Positions 1-13,879 of a stretch of 64,000 nucleotides of DNA are shown piece after piece. A program made the translations under genes and the position numbers. Below the pieces are notes generated by a model, which was given only the letters and a program-made list of their open reading frames with translations, ran no database searches and was not told the origin of the DNA. The stretch spans positions 33,843,089 to 33,907,088 of the forward strand of contig NC_060232.1 in assembly GCF_021155775.2 (NCBI RefSeq), in the 5' to 3' direction. The DNA comes from Neodiprion pinetum. Lineage: Eukaryota; Arthropoda; Insecta; Hymenoptera; Diprionidae. How positions within the stretch are numbered: position 1 is the stretch's first letter; each line of letters starts with the position of its first letter.

Positions 1-2926
1 TGGCGTCTAGGTGTGACTAGACTAATGCGAATAATCGTTAGATGCGCGTTAGCAAGAAGAAAGCCTTTTCACGGTCAGAAACCGAAAGTATGCAGAGCCT
101 CGCTTGGCACTCTCGTCTAATCTACGGGGGTTGCTACTCGTTCGCTAATATCCTGGACTACCGATATTATTCTGTTTTTTGACGCGTGAAGGTGATAAAA
201 TAGCCAAATCACCGTGATTCTCGACTATGCGAAATGCCGATTGTGTCATTATCCATTTCGAAAAAAGGACTGACAGTTGATGGGTGAAGAGAGGGAAAAG
301 AAAACGATGCGTAGAAAAAACTATTTGTTCCCTGAAATTTCAGGATTCGGAGTTGAGAAATTTTAAGCACCGTTCTAATTACGCGTATATGTAATCTAAT
401 TATAGATATGTCATGACGCAAATGTAGATCGTCATGCTCTGAGCTTCGTGAACGTATCGTCTTCTTCACAAATTGTCTGAATGGAACGATATTCTGCGGT
501 AATTCAAGTCCCCATGCTTCTCGTGTTTCTCGTTTTTCGTTTTTATGTATTATTTTCTCTCCGGCTTATCTTTTTGCGTGAAACTTCTACGTTTATATGA
601 CAGTCCCGATCTAATTGGGCTATTTTCTCACCAATTTATGAAATATCCGTGAGTGACGTTATTATTTGGGTTATCTGGCGGTATTATTGTTCGAGAATTC
701 TACCCGCAAGATGTCCTCTCATATCTCGTTTGAGCAAAAACCAACAGTGAGGTCCAAAAGAACCATGAGTTTTCCTACAGGATAGAAATGTACGGACAAA
801 GGATGTCACCCAAAGAAGAGGGATAAGGTATCTAAGTAAAAAAGTTTTCCAAGTTGACATTTTATGTTTGCAGCAATAGAACTTGATATTGTAGACATAT
901 GATATGGTGAATTGTAACGTGAGAGCTAAGAGAGGTCATTCCCAATAATGGAATTTATTATAATTGCGGTTATTACCGGCTAGTGCGTGTAACGAAACCT
1001 TGATTTCTTTCTGTCATTGTGAAGGAAAAATCTTACATTTGTAAGGATCGTAATGCGAGGGTAAAAGCCAAGGTGTCAAAATTTCGAATCTACTATCAAA
1101 CCGAGGGCTGTGAGATTTCTAACAGAGAATTTAATTACTCTAAATCTGCGGGGCTACGAAAAGGTAATTTTGGAACAATGGAACCTTAGAAAACCTTGGA
1201 AACGGTATTTCCTCATGCGGTGCCGGACTAAGCGAGTTTAAAACGATGACCTGCAACAGGGCGAGCACGAAGTGCAGCGCATTGACAAAGCACGGCAGTT
1301 TTAGTGACTGCACGGACGATACTGGAGGATGAATCGGCTTACACAATACAACAGTGTCCTAGATGTCCAAAGATTCTCTCGAATCTCTCGAGAGACGACA
1401 ATCGAGGATCTTACGGATCGGTCAGCGTACTGAAGCCGTGTAACTCAACGACATAAATTTCCCTTCAGACTCCCAATGCCCATTGCGAAAATCGATTCAT
1501 CTAACTGACAACGTGTCCGGTGACTAGAGAACGAATTCTCCTCCCAGAGCATACGAGTCACCAAAAACGTAGACAAGTGTCTTGGGACGCGATGCGGTGT
1601 TCCAGAAGTAACCGAGCATTTGCACGTCAAACATTCACCCTGTAGCCTCGGTAAATTTATGGGCAGGCATATTAAAATTCAAATCTGAATATCATATCAC
1701 CACCCTAGAGAGCATATGGAACTGTCACTGACAGGTTATACAACTCACGTCACAATCGACTTTTTAGACGTGGAACGAATCCGCTGACGACTTTCCCTGC
1801 AGACGAACATATCATTTGAAGCGGTCTCGAGGTGAGATCGAATGCTGAGAGATTGTGCCAGGGATTGATTACCAATTTAGGCCACCAATTTTGAGTGGAT
1901 CAAATTGATTCATTGTTGGCATTGTTCCGTGACTGTTGAAATGGCTCCTGAATTCGAGCTGGTACCGTTTGGTCACAAGCTGCAAGCTGACTCTTGCTCT
2001 TTCAACAAATTAAATTCCACAACCGTGAAAATTTGGAATCGCCTGCCTAGCTGTTGCGAAATTGGTTAGATTGAGTACAATTTTATCGGTGAGCGTGGGG
2101 AGGATTATAACTGCGGAAAACACACGTTGCTATTAAAATAATGTTAAAAGTCCGTTTTTTCCGTGGCTCATTTCGCGGACGTTAACGGTTTGATAACTTG
2201 TTAGGCTCTGTAACGGGCAGAAGGTGCCCAATAATCGAGAAAGGACGACCTGTTGTTGAGATTACCGATAAAGTTTCGTTCGTTCAAAATTGGGAGAACA
2301 GTTCGTATGTGAAGTTCTCGTGAAGTTGCAAACGTGAGGGTATAATTTGACGTGCAAGGTCCTTTGTGAAGTAGCATAACACAGCTGCCTTTCGTAAAGC
2401 TCGCCCTCTTCGCCCAGGGCTTGGATTTACGGGCCTGGAGAAACGAGTACCATTGTGAGTCTGCGAACAGCATAAGATAGCAGCAAACCACCTTTAGCAA
2501 TTAACATTCGAAAGCCTAGATTATCCAGATGGTAGCCATGGCTTCGGCTTTGTGTTGGCTAGGCGCACCTCTGGCGGGTACGGTTTGGTACAGGCTAATG
2601 GTAATGCGATAAAGCGACCGCACACTGTCTGCGATACATATTAAGTTATACCTAACTCAAGAAGTGAGACGACCGCGCGTCTAGTCCAGAAGCAACAATT
2701 ACTTATCTGGCCGAATATGGATTTATATAAACCTGGAAAGACCGGAATTGGACGCGAAAGGATTCGAAGCGTATTATTCTTCCAAGTTCCTCTGGAATCA
2801 AGTTTCTGTCTTGTTATGACCGACGTGAATGGCTTCGCAGATCCTTTGCTCTTCTCGATGGCTTCTAAATCGAATAACTATCTAAGATTTTATGATCCTT
2901 TATGTGGTTTTTACGTTACTTTGGAT
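1..2926. other. intergenic, no gene seen
   Basis: No open frame here has a protein-like motif, and the frames found are all under 100 codons, as expected by chance in sequence of this composition. I saw no RNA gene and no repeat with clear ends. Confidence 0.6.
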
Positions 2927-3050
2927 TAATAATGATAATAATGGTGATGATGATGATGAGAACGACGATGATAACAAGAAGATCAACGATAATGACAATA
3001 ATATTGACAATGACAATGATAACAGCAACAATAATATTCACCACCAAACC
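2927..3050 (+). repeat. low-complexity GAT/AAT/ACA tract
   Basis: The tract is made of imperfect trinucleotide units (aat, gat, gac, aac, ata), with a short perfect run of gat near 2945. It gives a spurious Met/Thr/Ile-rich open frame that I do not treat as a gene. It lies about 75 bp left of the fold-back palindrome. Confidence 0.75.
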
Positions 3051-3124
3051 AGCCATATTGCTTAATAGCGTATATGATTACCTAAGTTTGGTGTAGTTGA
3101 AGAGGTGCCTTGGTGGATTTCAAA

Positions 3125-3455
3125 GTTGACGTATATTTCTCCAAGTATCGAAGTCCGCGTATCTCAGACGTGGAAAAGGGCTTAACAGCCCCATTTTATA
3201 CGCAATTCGGAACAAAAACATTGCAATACATTTTCATTCGATCAGACAGAAATAACGAAATGGCATGAATTCTACGAATTTACAATTGCGATTTTGCAGA
3301 AACCATGCCATTTCTTTATGTCTGCATCAAATGAAAGTATATTAGAGTGTTTTTGCTTGGAATTGTATATAAAATGGGGCTTTGAAACCCTTCTCCCCGT
3401 TTGAGATACGTGGGCTTGGATATTTGGAGATATTCATATACGGAAACGTCGAAAC
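3125..3455. repeat. large fold-back palindrome, probable MITE
   Basis: The sequence from about 3125 to 3285 is repeated in inverted orientation from about 3290 to 3455 with almost no loop; the centre is CAATTG near 3283-3288. Matching blocks include the cgtatctca segment (3156-3164) with its inverted copy near 3400-3411, the gccccatttta segment (3190-3200) with taaaatgggg (3371-3380), and the aaatggcatg segment with catgccattt (3304-3313). By eye the arms agree at roughly three quarters of positions, with small indels. No open frame runs through it. I could not define a target-site duplication, so the superfamily is unassigned. Confidence 0.8.
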
Positions 3456-6400
3456 GGACTATGACACACCCTCCTGAAAATCCTGATCCTAATTCTTACT
3501 CTAATTAGAATTGCTTCCCGAAGCACGAATTCTCGGTACATCATTGACGGCTCATTTGTAGTTTATCCTTCAGCTCGCTGGGTGAAAAATTGAAAAATAT
3601 CAAAAAATAAACTAGACCGATCAGTTCCAATCCTCGGTGCAAGCATTTGATGAATTGTTTAATGGCAATATAGCTGTGACAATGAAACAAAGACCATATG
3701 TTTACAGGACTTGATTATATGCGCCAAAGTGCAGGTACAAGTTTTGCATACGCGTACACGAGGTTGAGACTATTAAGGGGCAATCTACACACTTGTTTAA
3801 CGCATTGCAGGTATGCTGTGCACGTACGACTGCGTGAAATGATGGATATTTTCATCAACGATATTTATTTGATTTACTCGATCGATTATTGTGTGATTGT
3901 AAGTCAAATTCTGGCTCGTGATTTGCCACCGTTGCTGAACCATTATGAGTGATCAATCTTTTGCTAGAAGCCACGTAACATGCCCACCACTGCGATGAGT
4001 GTAAAGGAATTTTTAAACAGCCGCTTGCCATTGATCATAGATCATGCCAGTAAGCCTCGCTCATCTTCCAAAGTTACGACTAGACGGTAATTTTGCGACA
4101 ATTTATCTTGATTATTACATTTGATCTGTCATCATTTTCGCTCTTTCACTCACGCGAGTATATTAGCTACAGAGCTCCAAGCTGAGTAGACCGGTAATTT
4201 GCATATTTTTCGAGAGTGGACGAACTGGAATATTCCCATACATCAATGCGAGAAATCATAGATCAATCAATTTGTCATTGCAGCCGGCAGCGCGGTATTC
4301 GTTTGTACGAACGCGCGTAACGTAGGAGGAAATAAAACTATGAAAATAAACTTCATCGAACCAGGTTTAAAAATAGCTGGTGCGTTGCGGCCAAGCTTTG
4401 AGCAGATTAGCCTCCGGTGGAAGATGAAATTAAAAAATTCATCCGGCCTAACTCGCGTTGTATGGATTAGTTACAAAGCAAATGAAACCACTGTACCAAA
4501 TGAATTATTTTATTCCTTGTTTCTATTTACTCAAGGTGGTTTCGGCGTGTCGAAAATCTGTTGTGACCTGCGACAGCAACGCGTCAGGATCCGTTTCAGA
4601 AACCAAATATACCGCAACGTATGAATTGAACGAGAAACTCGGCCTGAATATCATTTGAGACAAATATTTGCACCCGGTTCTGGCTGCGGTCACCGTTCGT
4701 ATGTGTGCATAAACGCGAATAAGGTCGAGTAGGATACGGCGCAAACCTTGCCGGCTTGTAATAACTAACGATAAGTGTATCTTCAAGCTGGCAAATTTTT
4801 CTCCCCGTTCTATCTAGACGCAAGTTGCATGTGCAGAGATAAATAAACGCGTTGCATACATTGTGTATAAATATGTACGTAAATTTGCCGACGCGTTAAT
4901 CCTCGTAAACCTGAGTATCACGCGCAGAGCAAAGAGAGCCGGTTAGCAAACAAGCAAGCGTAAACGCCGAGCTCTGACGAGTCTTAAACTCGACCCAAGA
5001 TCTGGACGCCAAGCTTCGATCTTTGATTCTTCGCGAAAGCTGCGCAGAGAGAAAAAATTTACCGAGTAAATATGGCGAGCTTGTAATTATTCACGCCTAA
5101 GACACCGAACAGAATGTCAGTCGCTAATCTCAAGCCCGAGAAATGCCCGGTAGTGTTGAAACGGGGTCGGAGACACCCTGAAAAGCAGCTAAAGTCCAAA
5201 GTAGGTATCCCGAGTAAAAAATCTCTGAAGAACCAGTGTCAGGCTTAAGGGTTAAAAAAATTATTATACTTAGGAGGGCTTTGTAAAAGGGTGTTGAACG
5301 TAACAAGGTTCAGTTTTAGTCTGCATCCAGGTCCGAGAGTTTTACCACCTGGCAGGCTGCTCCGAGGCACAAGGGTAAAAAAATAAAGTGAGAAAACCAG
5401 CGACCCTTGGTCTCTCTCATCGAGTACGAGGTTCATCCTTCATTCGGGAAAAACAACAGAATAGGCACCGAAAGCAGACAGGAATCAATTATTTCCATCG
5501 ATGGCAAATAAAGTTTACAACAAAGCATTTTATAATTGCAATTGTGTACGGTCTGCGTGCCAAGAAAGGGACTCGCTTGCTGTCTGAGTAGATTTCCAAG
5601 AATTTTATACCCCAAAAGCAAAGTTTTGAAGGTTATCGGCTCCGACTGTATCCAAAATCAGTAAGCGCTGGATAAATCCCTCGATTCAAAGACTCTTATT
5701 ATAGATGGGTCTTTTCAACAAAAAGCTACGGCGGGACTTGAAACCGAGTATAATAGGTAGTTTGCAATTCGTGGTCTAGAATACTTTTCAATTACGTACA
5801 CGATAAGCTGCCTGTGGAAAACTTGATCAATTATCGAGGAATTCTAGAAGCAGAGGAATGAAATCTTGCTAAAAAATACAAGCAACGAAGTTCGCTCTTC
5901 ACACTTACGCAACGTAACGAGTTATTTCTTGTTATTTTTTCCCGTGTAGATGCGGCGACAAAAACTCGCAATGATGATCCGGCAGTTGGAAGAGCAAAGA
6001 ATTTCCTGAAAAATCTTGAGGCGTAGAGGCAGAGTACGAGAGCAAGTACGTGCTTGGAATTTGAAAATTCTACTTACTACTCTCCTCAAAATTTAGTTAG
6101 CATTCCTTCGGCTCAAGAGCTGTAGAATTCCATCGACCCGGCATTATTCGCGCCAAAAATTTTGCAAATGCCCCGCCTCAAGCACATTATACCACTCACG
6201 AGTGGTTGAATCTTTGTGGATAAAAAATGCGGAAGTGTTGCCGCAACGCGCAGGCCAAACTTGCGGTTCTGAATGTTCTTTGAAGTCTTTCACGTACGAG
6301 CTTAATATCGACGGGATCTTGTGAAGAACCCGCAGGCATTCACCGGAAGCATTCGAAACATTCCAAGTACGATCCCTGAAAAAAGAAACCGGGCGAAATA

Positions 6401-9400
6401 AGTTCTCCCTCTTGTTTACTCGTCCCTTGATATTTCTGGTTCTGCGTGTTTACTCATACGGAAACCTTTTGAATTTAGATGATATAAATTCATCCGTCGG
6501 TTTCACGCGAAAGCTCACGTGAACTCGTAAAGGAGTTTACGCTGAGTTTTACTTCATTTTAACCTAGGGCTTACGCATTGAGTATTTGAAACGAAGAGAT
6601 GATAGGTAGGTCAATATCACCAGATGCAAACGAGAAGTCCGGAGCCAAGAAAAAACTATTAAAACTTGTTCACATTTTCGAGTCGCGCCGAATTTTTTCC
6701 CGCCTCTAATATCAGTAAATTAGAATTTGATAATTGTTTATTTTTTTCAGAAAATTCATCCATGTATTTCGGAGAAGAATTTTTAGCCGTAAAAACGGTT
6801 TGAGATAACGTTACAAAGTCAAACAAAACCTTTGCTCTTGTTGCGGATTGAGCGCCAATGTGCAGGGAAAAATATTTTACGTGCAGATCGAAGTTGCGAA
6901 ACGTGAAACGAATGGTGACGTCAAAATTAAATTAGATGGAGAGAACGCGAGGAAAATTCGATATCCTGGAGAAAGTACAGGAAGCAGAGCTTCAAGTGGG
7001 CCATAACATTTATTATCCGAGTTCCCATGAAGGGACCCATTAGATTGGAAGCAAAAATTTATCGGGCGTCTACGCGATGCGAACAGGTGTCGCTAACAGT
7101 TTTTCATATCGAGACAAGGTTCTCATCGCAGGATATCTCGCTCTGAATTCTGCCAGCGAGTTCCAACTTTTGCGCGGATGTCTGGCAGGCACGTTTTATT
7201 AATGTGCTCCAAGGCATCTGGCTCCTGTTTAACACGCGGTCTGCAAGAGATGTTTGTTAATCCGTAACTTCGCGCGCTTTACCGTTGAACTTCTCAGACC
7301 TCTCTCATTGCAAAGTATTTAACGATCTCGTTTCGCAGACCAGGGATATAACGCGCATGCCGATGATCACACATCGAAAATCCAAATGGTGCAAAGGACA
7401 CCGATTCGTCTCTCGGAATCTCGTTGTTCTCTGGGCCTCCCTTCGTTTTTGGCGTCATTTTAACGACCGAGTTTTATACCAACAATGGCGCGGGATTGCA
7501 CGGAGAAAGCACCTTATCAGCGATATCTGGTTATCTTCATTGCCATGTGCTGGGTTGTATCGCAGGTGATCGTAGAGATATATCCGACTCGAGTGTAAGG
7601 AAATGTGGGCCATGGTGCTTTATGACATACTTGGGTATAATTACGCTGCACGGATAACAAGCCTTTGCTCCGAACCCGCTTTTTATTTCACCCGCGCAAT
7701 TCGTACGCCTACTTCTTACATCACGCGAGATTTGCCGCCGCGTAAGATTGTATAATTAATCTGAACAGCAAATACGATTAAACGCAAATATTTCCTGCAG
7801 CCTGACTTATTCCTGCCCGGCAAAGCTTGTTGTATATCGCGTAGGCACGTATACGGTGTTGTTAGCAGGTATAATAATCCGAATTTTAACAAGTCGTGCG
7901 AGAAATGTGAATACGATTAAACTCACTCGCATGATATCTTGATCACTAATTTTCTTTTACAAGCTAAGTTTTGTACAATTCCTGAAGCTCATTTGTACGG
8001 AATCACGCAAACGCATGCCTTTTTCACACGGTGTGGATTGGATTATTTATAAACGGAAATACGACCGCGGGTAGATAAGCAAGAATTCATAAGGCGTGGG
8101 CGTTTCTCGATTAATGCACGACGCGGCCGAATTTCAACAAAAATCTTTACCCAAAGTAAAACAGCCGCAGTTATACCTTGTACGAATGACCGCGTGGGCG
8201 AGTGATCGGAGCGACTTTTTATGTACCTCCAAATGCACTCAAGTCCGACGATGTTCCAGGCTTGCACTACGGCGATGAGGCCTCGATCAGCCGTGTGCGG
8301 TTAGATAAAGCTCGACTCACGGAGTGACTTCTCCGCGTTGTTGATACAGCCGACGCCGTGGGCGAGTGAGTGCACCTTTTGGAGAGTCGACCGATAACGT
8401 GGACGGAGATACGAAACGTTCCTCTTTAAAGCTGGACCTACGCATTGGGTGTTTGTATGTACAGACATAACGTATATGTAGATACGGATGTAAATCCACA
8501 GGTAGATTGTTCTGAGCCGAAACTTTCTCCGCCTGCTTAGGAATTCGGTTCGTAATCTTAACTCACTGAAAAAACGGAGGACGCGATATTGCGGGATGTA
8601 AGTAAGGTAACTTCGTTGTAAACGCTGTTCCATCGCTTAAGAACCACGCTTTGCCGCCTTCTTTTACGCTTTTGTTGCGACATCACTTCGAAGTTCAATG
8701 AAAATATCTAAGGATATTAGGTACGTGATATACGGTATCTACATTATACCCGATTTCAAGTCTTGCACTCTATAATAAAACCAGTTATAAAGGACACGTC
8801 TCTGATCGATGAGAACTCGTACAGACGTGGAAGAATTCTTCGCATCGAGTACTTCGCTCACAGCGGCTTAAAGTAGAGGTATCGACGTAGAGAGTTTGTA
8901 GGTACTGAAAATAGCGACGATTTGCGATAAGACCGCCGTTTTAAAAACTCGTCTGCGATCTGTTTTGAGCCGCGTTAAATGCACCAAAGAATAATGTCGA
9001 TTCACGTAATCTCGAAGGCTTTAAGTTGCTTCCTGATGGAAGTAATCCCATTCAGAAGAAATACTGAAATAGCTGTGGTAATGAAAAATGAGAAGCAAGT
9101 ATACGTCGATGCACGTTCGTGGAGGTCTCTTTCCGCGAAAGTTTTACTGAAAAACATTTTCATTCAATATGTAAAAACTGATTCTACTAATTAGTTTTTA
9201 TTTTCGCCAACTTTTATGATTCTGTTTATTTCACGATCTCGGTCTACACGCTTAAGCTTCAAAATACTAAGAAAATGGTAGTAGTTTGTTGCGCGGGTCA
9301 GTGTGAGATGTAAATGGGGTGCTGGACGAAGTTGCGAGTCTCTGTGGAACGTTTCTCAAGTTCGTGACAAAGCGAGGTGATCCTTTTGCCAGATAAGAAC

Positions 9401-9838
9401 AGTCCGAGACAGGAGGTAAACATCAATTCGTCAGGGGGAGAAGAGAGTGAGATTACACGTTATGCAAACATGTCTGCAATCCGTTTCAGGTGTAGAAAAT
9501 AAGAGAAAAGTTAAACAATAGTTTGCTTTAAGTTTGAAACTTCGAGGGAAGCTCGTTCGTGCAAAAATCTAAAGCCACGTTCGAAGGGCGAAGGCACATC
9601 GGTACCTCGACCGAAGAATCCACCCTACAACTGTGACACCGTTAAACAGTTTAATGCGTTTGGAAAGTTGGACTTTGCAGAACGTTTTGTCGACAATGGT
9701 TATTGTAGTGGGGAGAAATCGATGCAATTTCAGATCATGGGTGCAAATATCACGCCGTACAATGCCAGCGAAGACAATGGATTTCATCAAATATCCGCAG
9801 GATGGAAATAAATAGGCTTAACGGAAATTACACTGAGC
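3456..9838. other. intergenic, no gene seen
   Basis: Only short chance open frames occur (longest about 110 codons, at 8301-8633 minus), with no recognisable domain. I found no RNA gene or repeat with clear ends. Confidence 0.55.
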
Positions 9839-9886
9839 TATATATATATATATATATATTATATACATATAGATATATAGATATGG
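9839..9886. repeat. TA microsatellite
   Basis: About ten perfect TA units are followed by imperfect atatacatatagatatatag sequence. It is simple-sequence DNA likely to vary in length between individuals. Confidence 0.9.
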
Positions 9887-12800
9887 CGACTGATTGAAAT
9901 TTCAAATTACCTCATACACCGTAGGAAACTCAGCTTTTGTAAGTTCGCGGTAAACGATCGGATCGACAATATTCGTTAAGATTTTTTTATTGACAAAATT
10001 CCAAGCAGGTTCAATTTATTTTGATGAACGGTTCAATCTGAATGTCCTGAAACTTTCCTCATTTCATCTTCAAACTTTTGGCGGAAATTCAACGTCCTAA
10101 AATTTCTCATCACCAATTTCATGAATCGTTTCATTTAAAAGGCGCCCCGAAATTTCGCCGGGTTCTGCAGTTAGTTGTGAACGCCGACGAATCAGGGCCA
10201 AAATATGGATTCAGACGCGTTGTAACCGTTACCTGAAGAAACCTCGTCTCAGAAGCACTCACCGACTCAAACGAAGGTGGTAGAAGCAGTGCGATATTTA
10301 TTCCGGCTTCTCTGTCATCGGAAGTCGAAGGTAATTGTACAGAAGTAAACTAAGTTCCATTTTTCATGTGAATTCCTTCGTTGTCGGAAGGTTTCGACTC
10401 CAGTGTAGGATGAATTTCAATTGTTAGCGTCTTTAGGTATTCGCACAGAAGAAGCCTTTCGAATACAAGCACAGGATATTCCGATGAAAATTCTTTCAAC
10501 GAAAATAATACCGCGTTTTTCGAAGTTGGCACCTACCGATTTTTGACACCTTCAAACCGATTAATCTCTTTCGTCTCTTTATCTTCCTTTGCTTCATACA
10601 CAGAAGAGTATACACAGTATAAAGTCAGCCGTAACTTTTCTGTAGCATGGAAATTGCCCCATTATTCGTGAAGGCGAGCTAGTTTTTGTGCCCAGTATAC
10701 TTTTTACCGGTATGCCCGAGGAAAGCTGGATTTATTTTTTTTTAGTTTTTCTTTTTCAATACGCCAAAATAAACTCTTCATACCCCACCAGCCGTGAAAG
10801 ATAGGTCTTGCGATAAAAAACAGACGATCGTCCCACGGCGAATCGACCATTTCGTTTTTATTCGATTTGCTCTATGACAGGTGTATTATTATTTCACGAG
10901 AAGATACCGAAGAAACGTTTTTAACGCATAGAGGCATTCTGCGCGGTCGATTTTACACGTGACAAGTTAAATATTATAACCGGAGTGCCGGTCAGAGAAG
11001 ATAATATCAAGACAAGTCTACTTCTCAGTTTCTTTAACAGGATTATCGCGATCACGTGTCCGCTACAATTATCACCTCCAAAAGGCTTAGCAGCCGTCAC
11101 GACGTCTTAGGTGTGTATCAACCTACGTGAGACAGTGTTAATTTTTCCTACTAATCTCTTGCGAACGACCAAAATACTTCGTACATTATGTATTCGCAAG
11201 CAGTTACAGGTATCCACTGTCATTCGTGCGGAATGGGAACATATGAACTACATATTTACCTTTTCTGTTACGTGGTCGTTTCGTTCTCGGATCACTTCCT
11301 TGGACTATAATTGTACGAACGACGGTATTTCCTTCTATTTCAGTCAGTGAGTGCGGATGGAAAAATGATCACAACAATATTTATCGAAACATTGATTCTT
11401 CTCACGACGAAGAAAATTGAAATAAACATGGACGTTCTGTAACGTTGAGTGACGATGAGGCTTTGCAAAGAGGGAGCATAAGAATACGTTAAACAACGTA
11501 CGTTGATAAAAGCTTGAATTGGGGATATTTGCCATTTTCTGCAGACAGCTTGAGCGTTTGGGAGAAAAATGATGCCGGAAATGTGTAACAACGGGTCTCG
11601 CATTTTATTTGACGCAATCCATCATGTGATTGTTTGATTTATACGTTACTTTTCTCATTTTGCCCGAATAAATTTTACCGTAGCTTAATATTCATTATCA
11701 TTATTTATGTCGTAGATAATGCACACAAAAATCTCGCGTACAAACTGGCGATTTGTAGCAGTGGTATTTAATATTAAAATTTAATTACCAAAATTATACA
11801 GCTTCTGAAACGTGTCGTCAAAAATTGAATAGCAGAATGAATAGAACGTGTATATATACATACATATATACGTATTTCTGAAGCCATGACGATGGATCGT
11901 TGCGTTTCGAAACTCGCGTATGATTGCCTATCGGAAATATAATACATATACCTATAGCGGATGCAATACTCGATTCGAATCACGTTTGCAATCAGAATTT
12001 CGATATGCTGTCGGTACGCGATGTCATCGGATTATCTGACCGTGGTCAACGCAATTGACAGCATAATATAGAGCCAATAAATAAACCACGCGGCTGACCG
12101 TGTAGTCAGAAATATCTTGACGGTGAAGGATTATTTTTCTTCATCTGATTTTTAACCGTTAATTCGGAATTAATTATAAAGCATGTTCCGTTTAATTTAT
12201 ACCTCGACGTTTTTTTCACGACGCCGTAGGTGGTTTTGAGTCATGCAGGCATCGCTGATCCTGCGGAACGTACACCACTGCCAAATTGGACGTAATACGT
12301 GTTTGATCCCGCCATCGCAGGGGTATAGGTATATTTTTCTGTTTGCACGGATAATTTGAATTACATTGCGTTATAACCAGCTTACGTCGGCGTAGCAGGC
12401 CGGGAGAGTTGCGAACAATAATTACGCCCTTACGTATGCGGAGAAAAGTGCCTTCGTTAAAATTACCTAGCAAGAGTTCCACACCGTCGAACAGCTGCGA
12501 TGAAAAAGAAGAGAAAGATTCCATTCTCAAATTAGAAATGTATGCGTGGTCACGTGTGCTAGAAACTTTATGCTCTCTCATTACTGATTCGAATACTGTG
12601 AATTTACCATTTTTTATACGCACGACAATTTTTACTTTGCGTTCAAGCTCTTGTCTTGCAATATCTATCAAATTGTGATCGCGCTTGATTTTGACGCCAA
12701 ATTTATTACCAGGTAATTAGTGGAAGGTCAATAATAATAGGAGCACGTAAAATGGGAACTTGTATAGAAATTTATTTCAATTCAAAGCTGCGTACATACG

Positions 12801-13440
12801 TCGAATTTTAATTTTCGTAATCACCGACGTCCATCAATTTCATTGTACCCACAATATTCGATCATCTCGAGCGGTCAAGGACACGTGTCACACGAAATGC
12901 TGGCCCTTGATTGGGATATGAAAATTTGGCCATTCAGCTTATGGCGTAATTCCGCATGAATATGTGATCAAATCACATCGAGCAAGAACAGTCCTGGTGA
13001 TGTGATCATCCGGCGAGTGTTTGGCCGTTATTTTTTTTAGCTTGGAAATTCTATCCAATAATTTCCACAGAATCCGATTCGTGCGTATAACGCAAGCATA
13101 ACTAATTATGACTGATCCAAGGTGAATTTTTATTTTCAGTTACCTCTGTATCGAGAGAAATTTTCACTTGCCGTTACTACGCAGTCCTATGCTTTACTAT
13201 TACTTTCGTTTTTTATTCCAATTGAAAAATGTAATTCTGGAAAAATATAATAAATTAGTTTCGTAGCTGTAAATTTTTTTTCTATTCATTTTGAATGCCT
13301 ATCTACTGGATGAGAATGTACAAATTGTTACTTTATTTGGAGATATTGAAGAAATAATGATAATATTAGAAGTTCAGTTTTAATCAAGTTCTAAATTAAA
13401 AATTCCTAAAAGAGTTACGTCGCAACTATCGGGGCGAGGA
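9887..13440. other. intergenic, no gene seen
   Basis: A 151-codon minus frame (12216-12671) overlaps an 89-codon plus frame. Neither has a recognisable motif, signal peptide or clear splice context. I see nothing else. Confidence 0.55.
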
Positions 13441-13470
13441 GGGGGGGGGGGGGGGAGGAGGGAGGCAAAA
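13441..13470. repeat. poly-G tract
   Basis: Fifteen consecutive G residues (13441-13455) are followed by aggagggagg. The G-tracts could form a quadruplex on the plus strand. The tract lies about 400 bp left of the GC-rich block that may mark a promoter. Confidence 0.85.
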
Positions 13471-13879
13471 CCGATCAGATTTGTGTGACGTCATTTAGGG
13501 ATGACCCATTTTAATTATGGTCATTGTTATTATTTTCTTGTAATGTCGAAAAAATTTGACGTTGGTGCAACGATAAATTGATATCAAGTCCTCATTTATA
13601 AGTATTGGCAACTTTGATCGCGAAAATTAATCAGATGTACTTCGTTTTCTGGCAAAATGAAATTTTTCTCAGTGCGTTAGGGCTGAAAAATGATAAATTT
13701 ACAAATTTACAACGTACAGCTGCAGGGACTGTTGTTTTGTAAATTAAAGACTACGACAAACGTCGGATAAGAATCATAGCGATCTGATACGAATTGTTTT
13801 TTCCCATGGATCTGAGATGTCGAGTAACGAATCCCTGGAACAGGATCAAGTTTAGCAAGTAGTAGCGATCGGAATATGG

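Noticed and set aside
12216..12671. 151-codon minus-strand frame
   Set aside because: No motif or signal peptide, no splice support, and an overlapping plus frame; consistent with chance.
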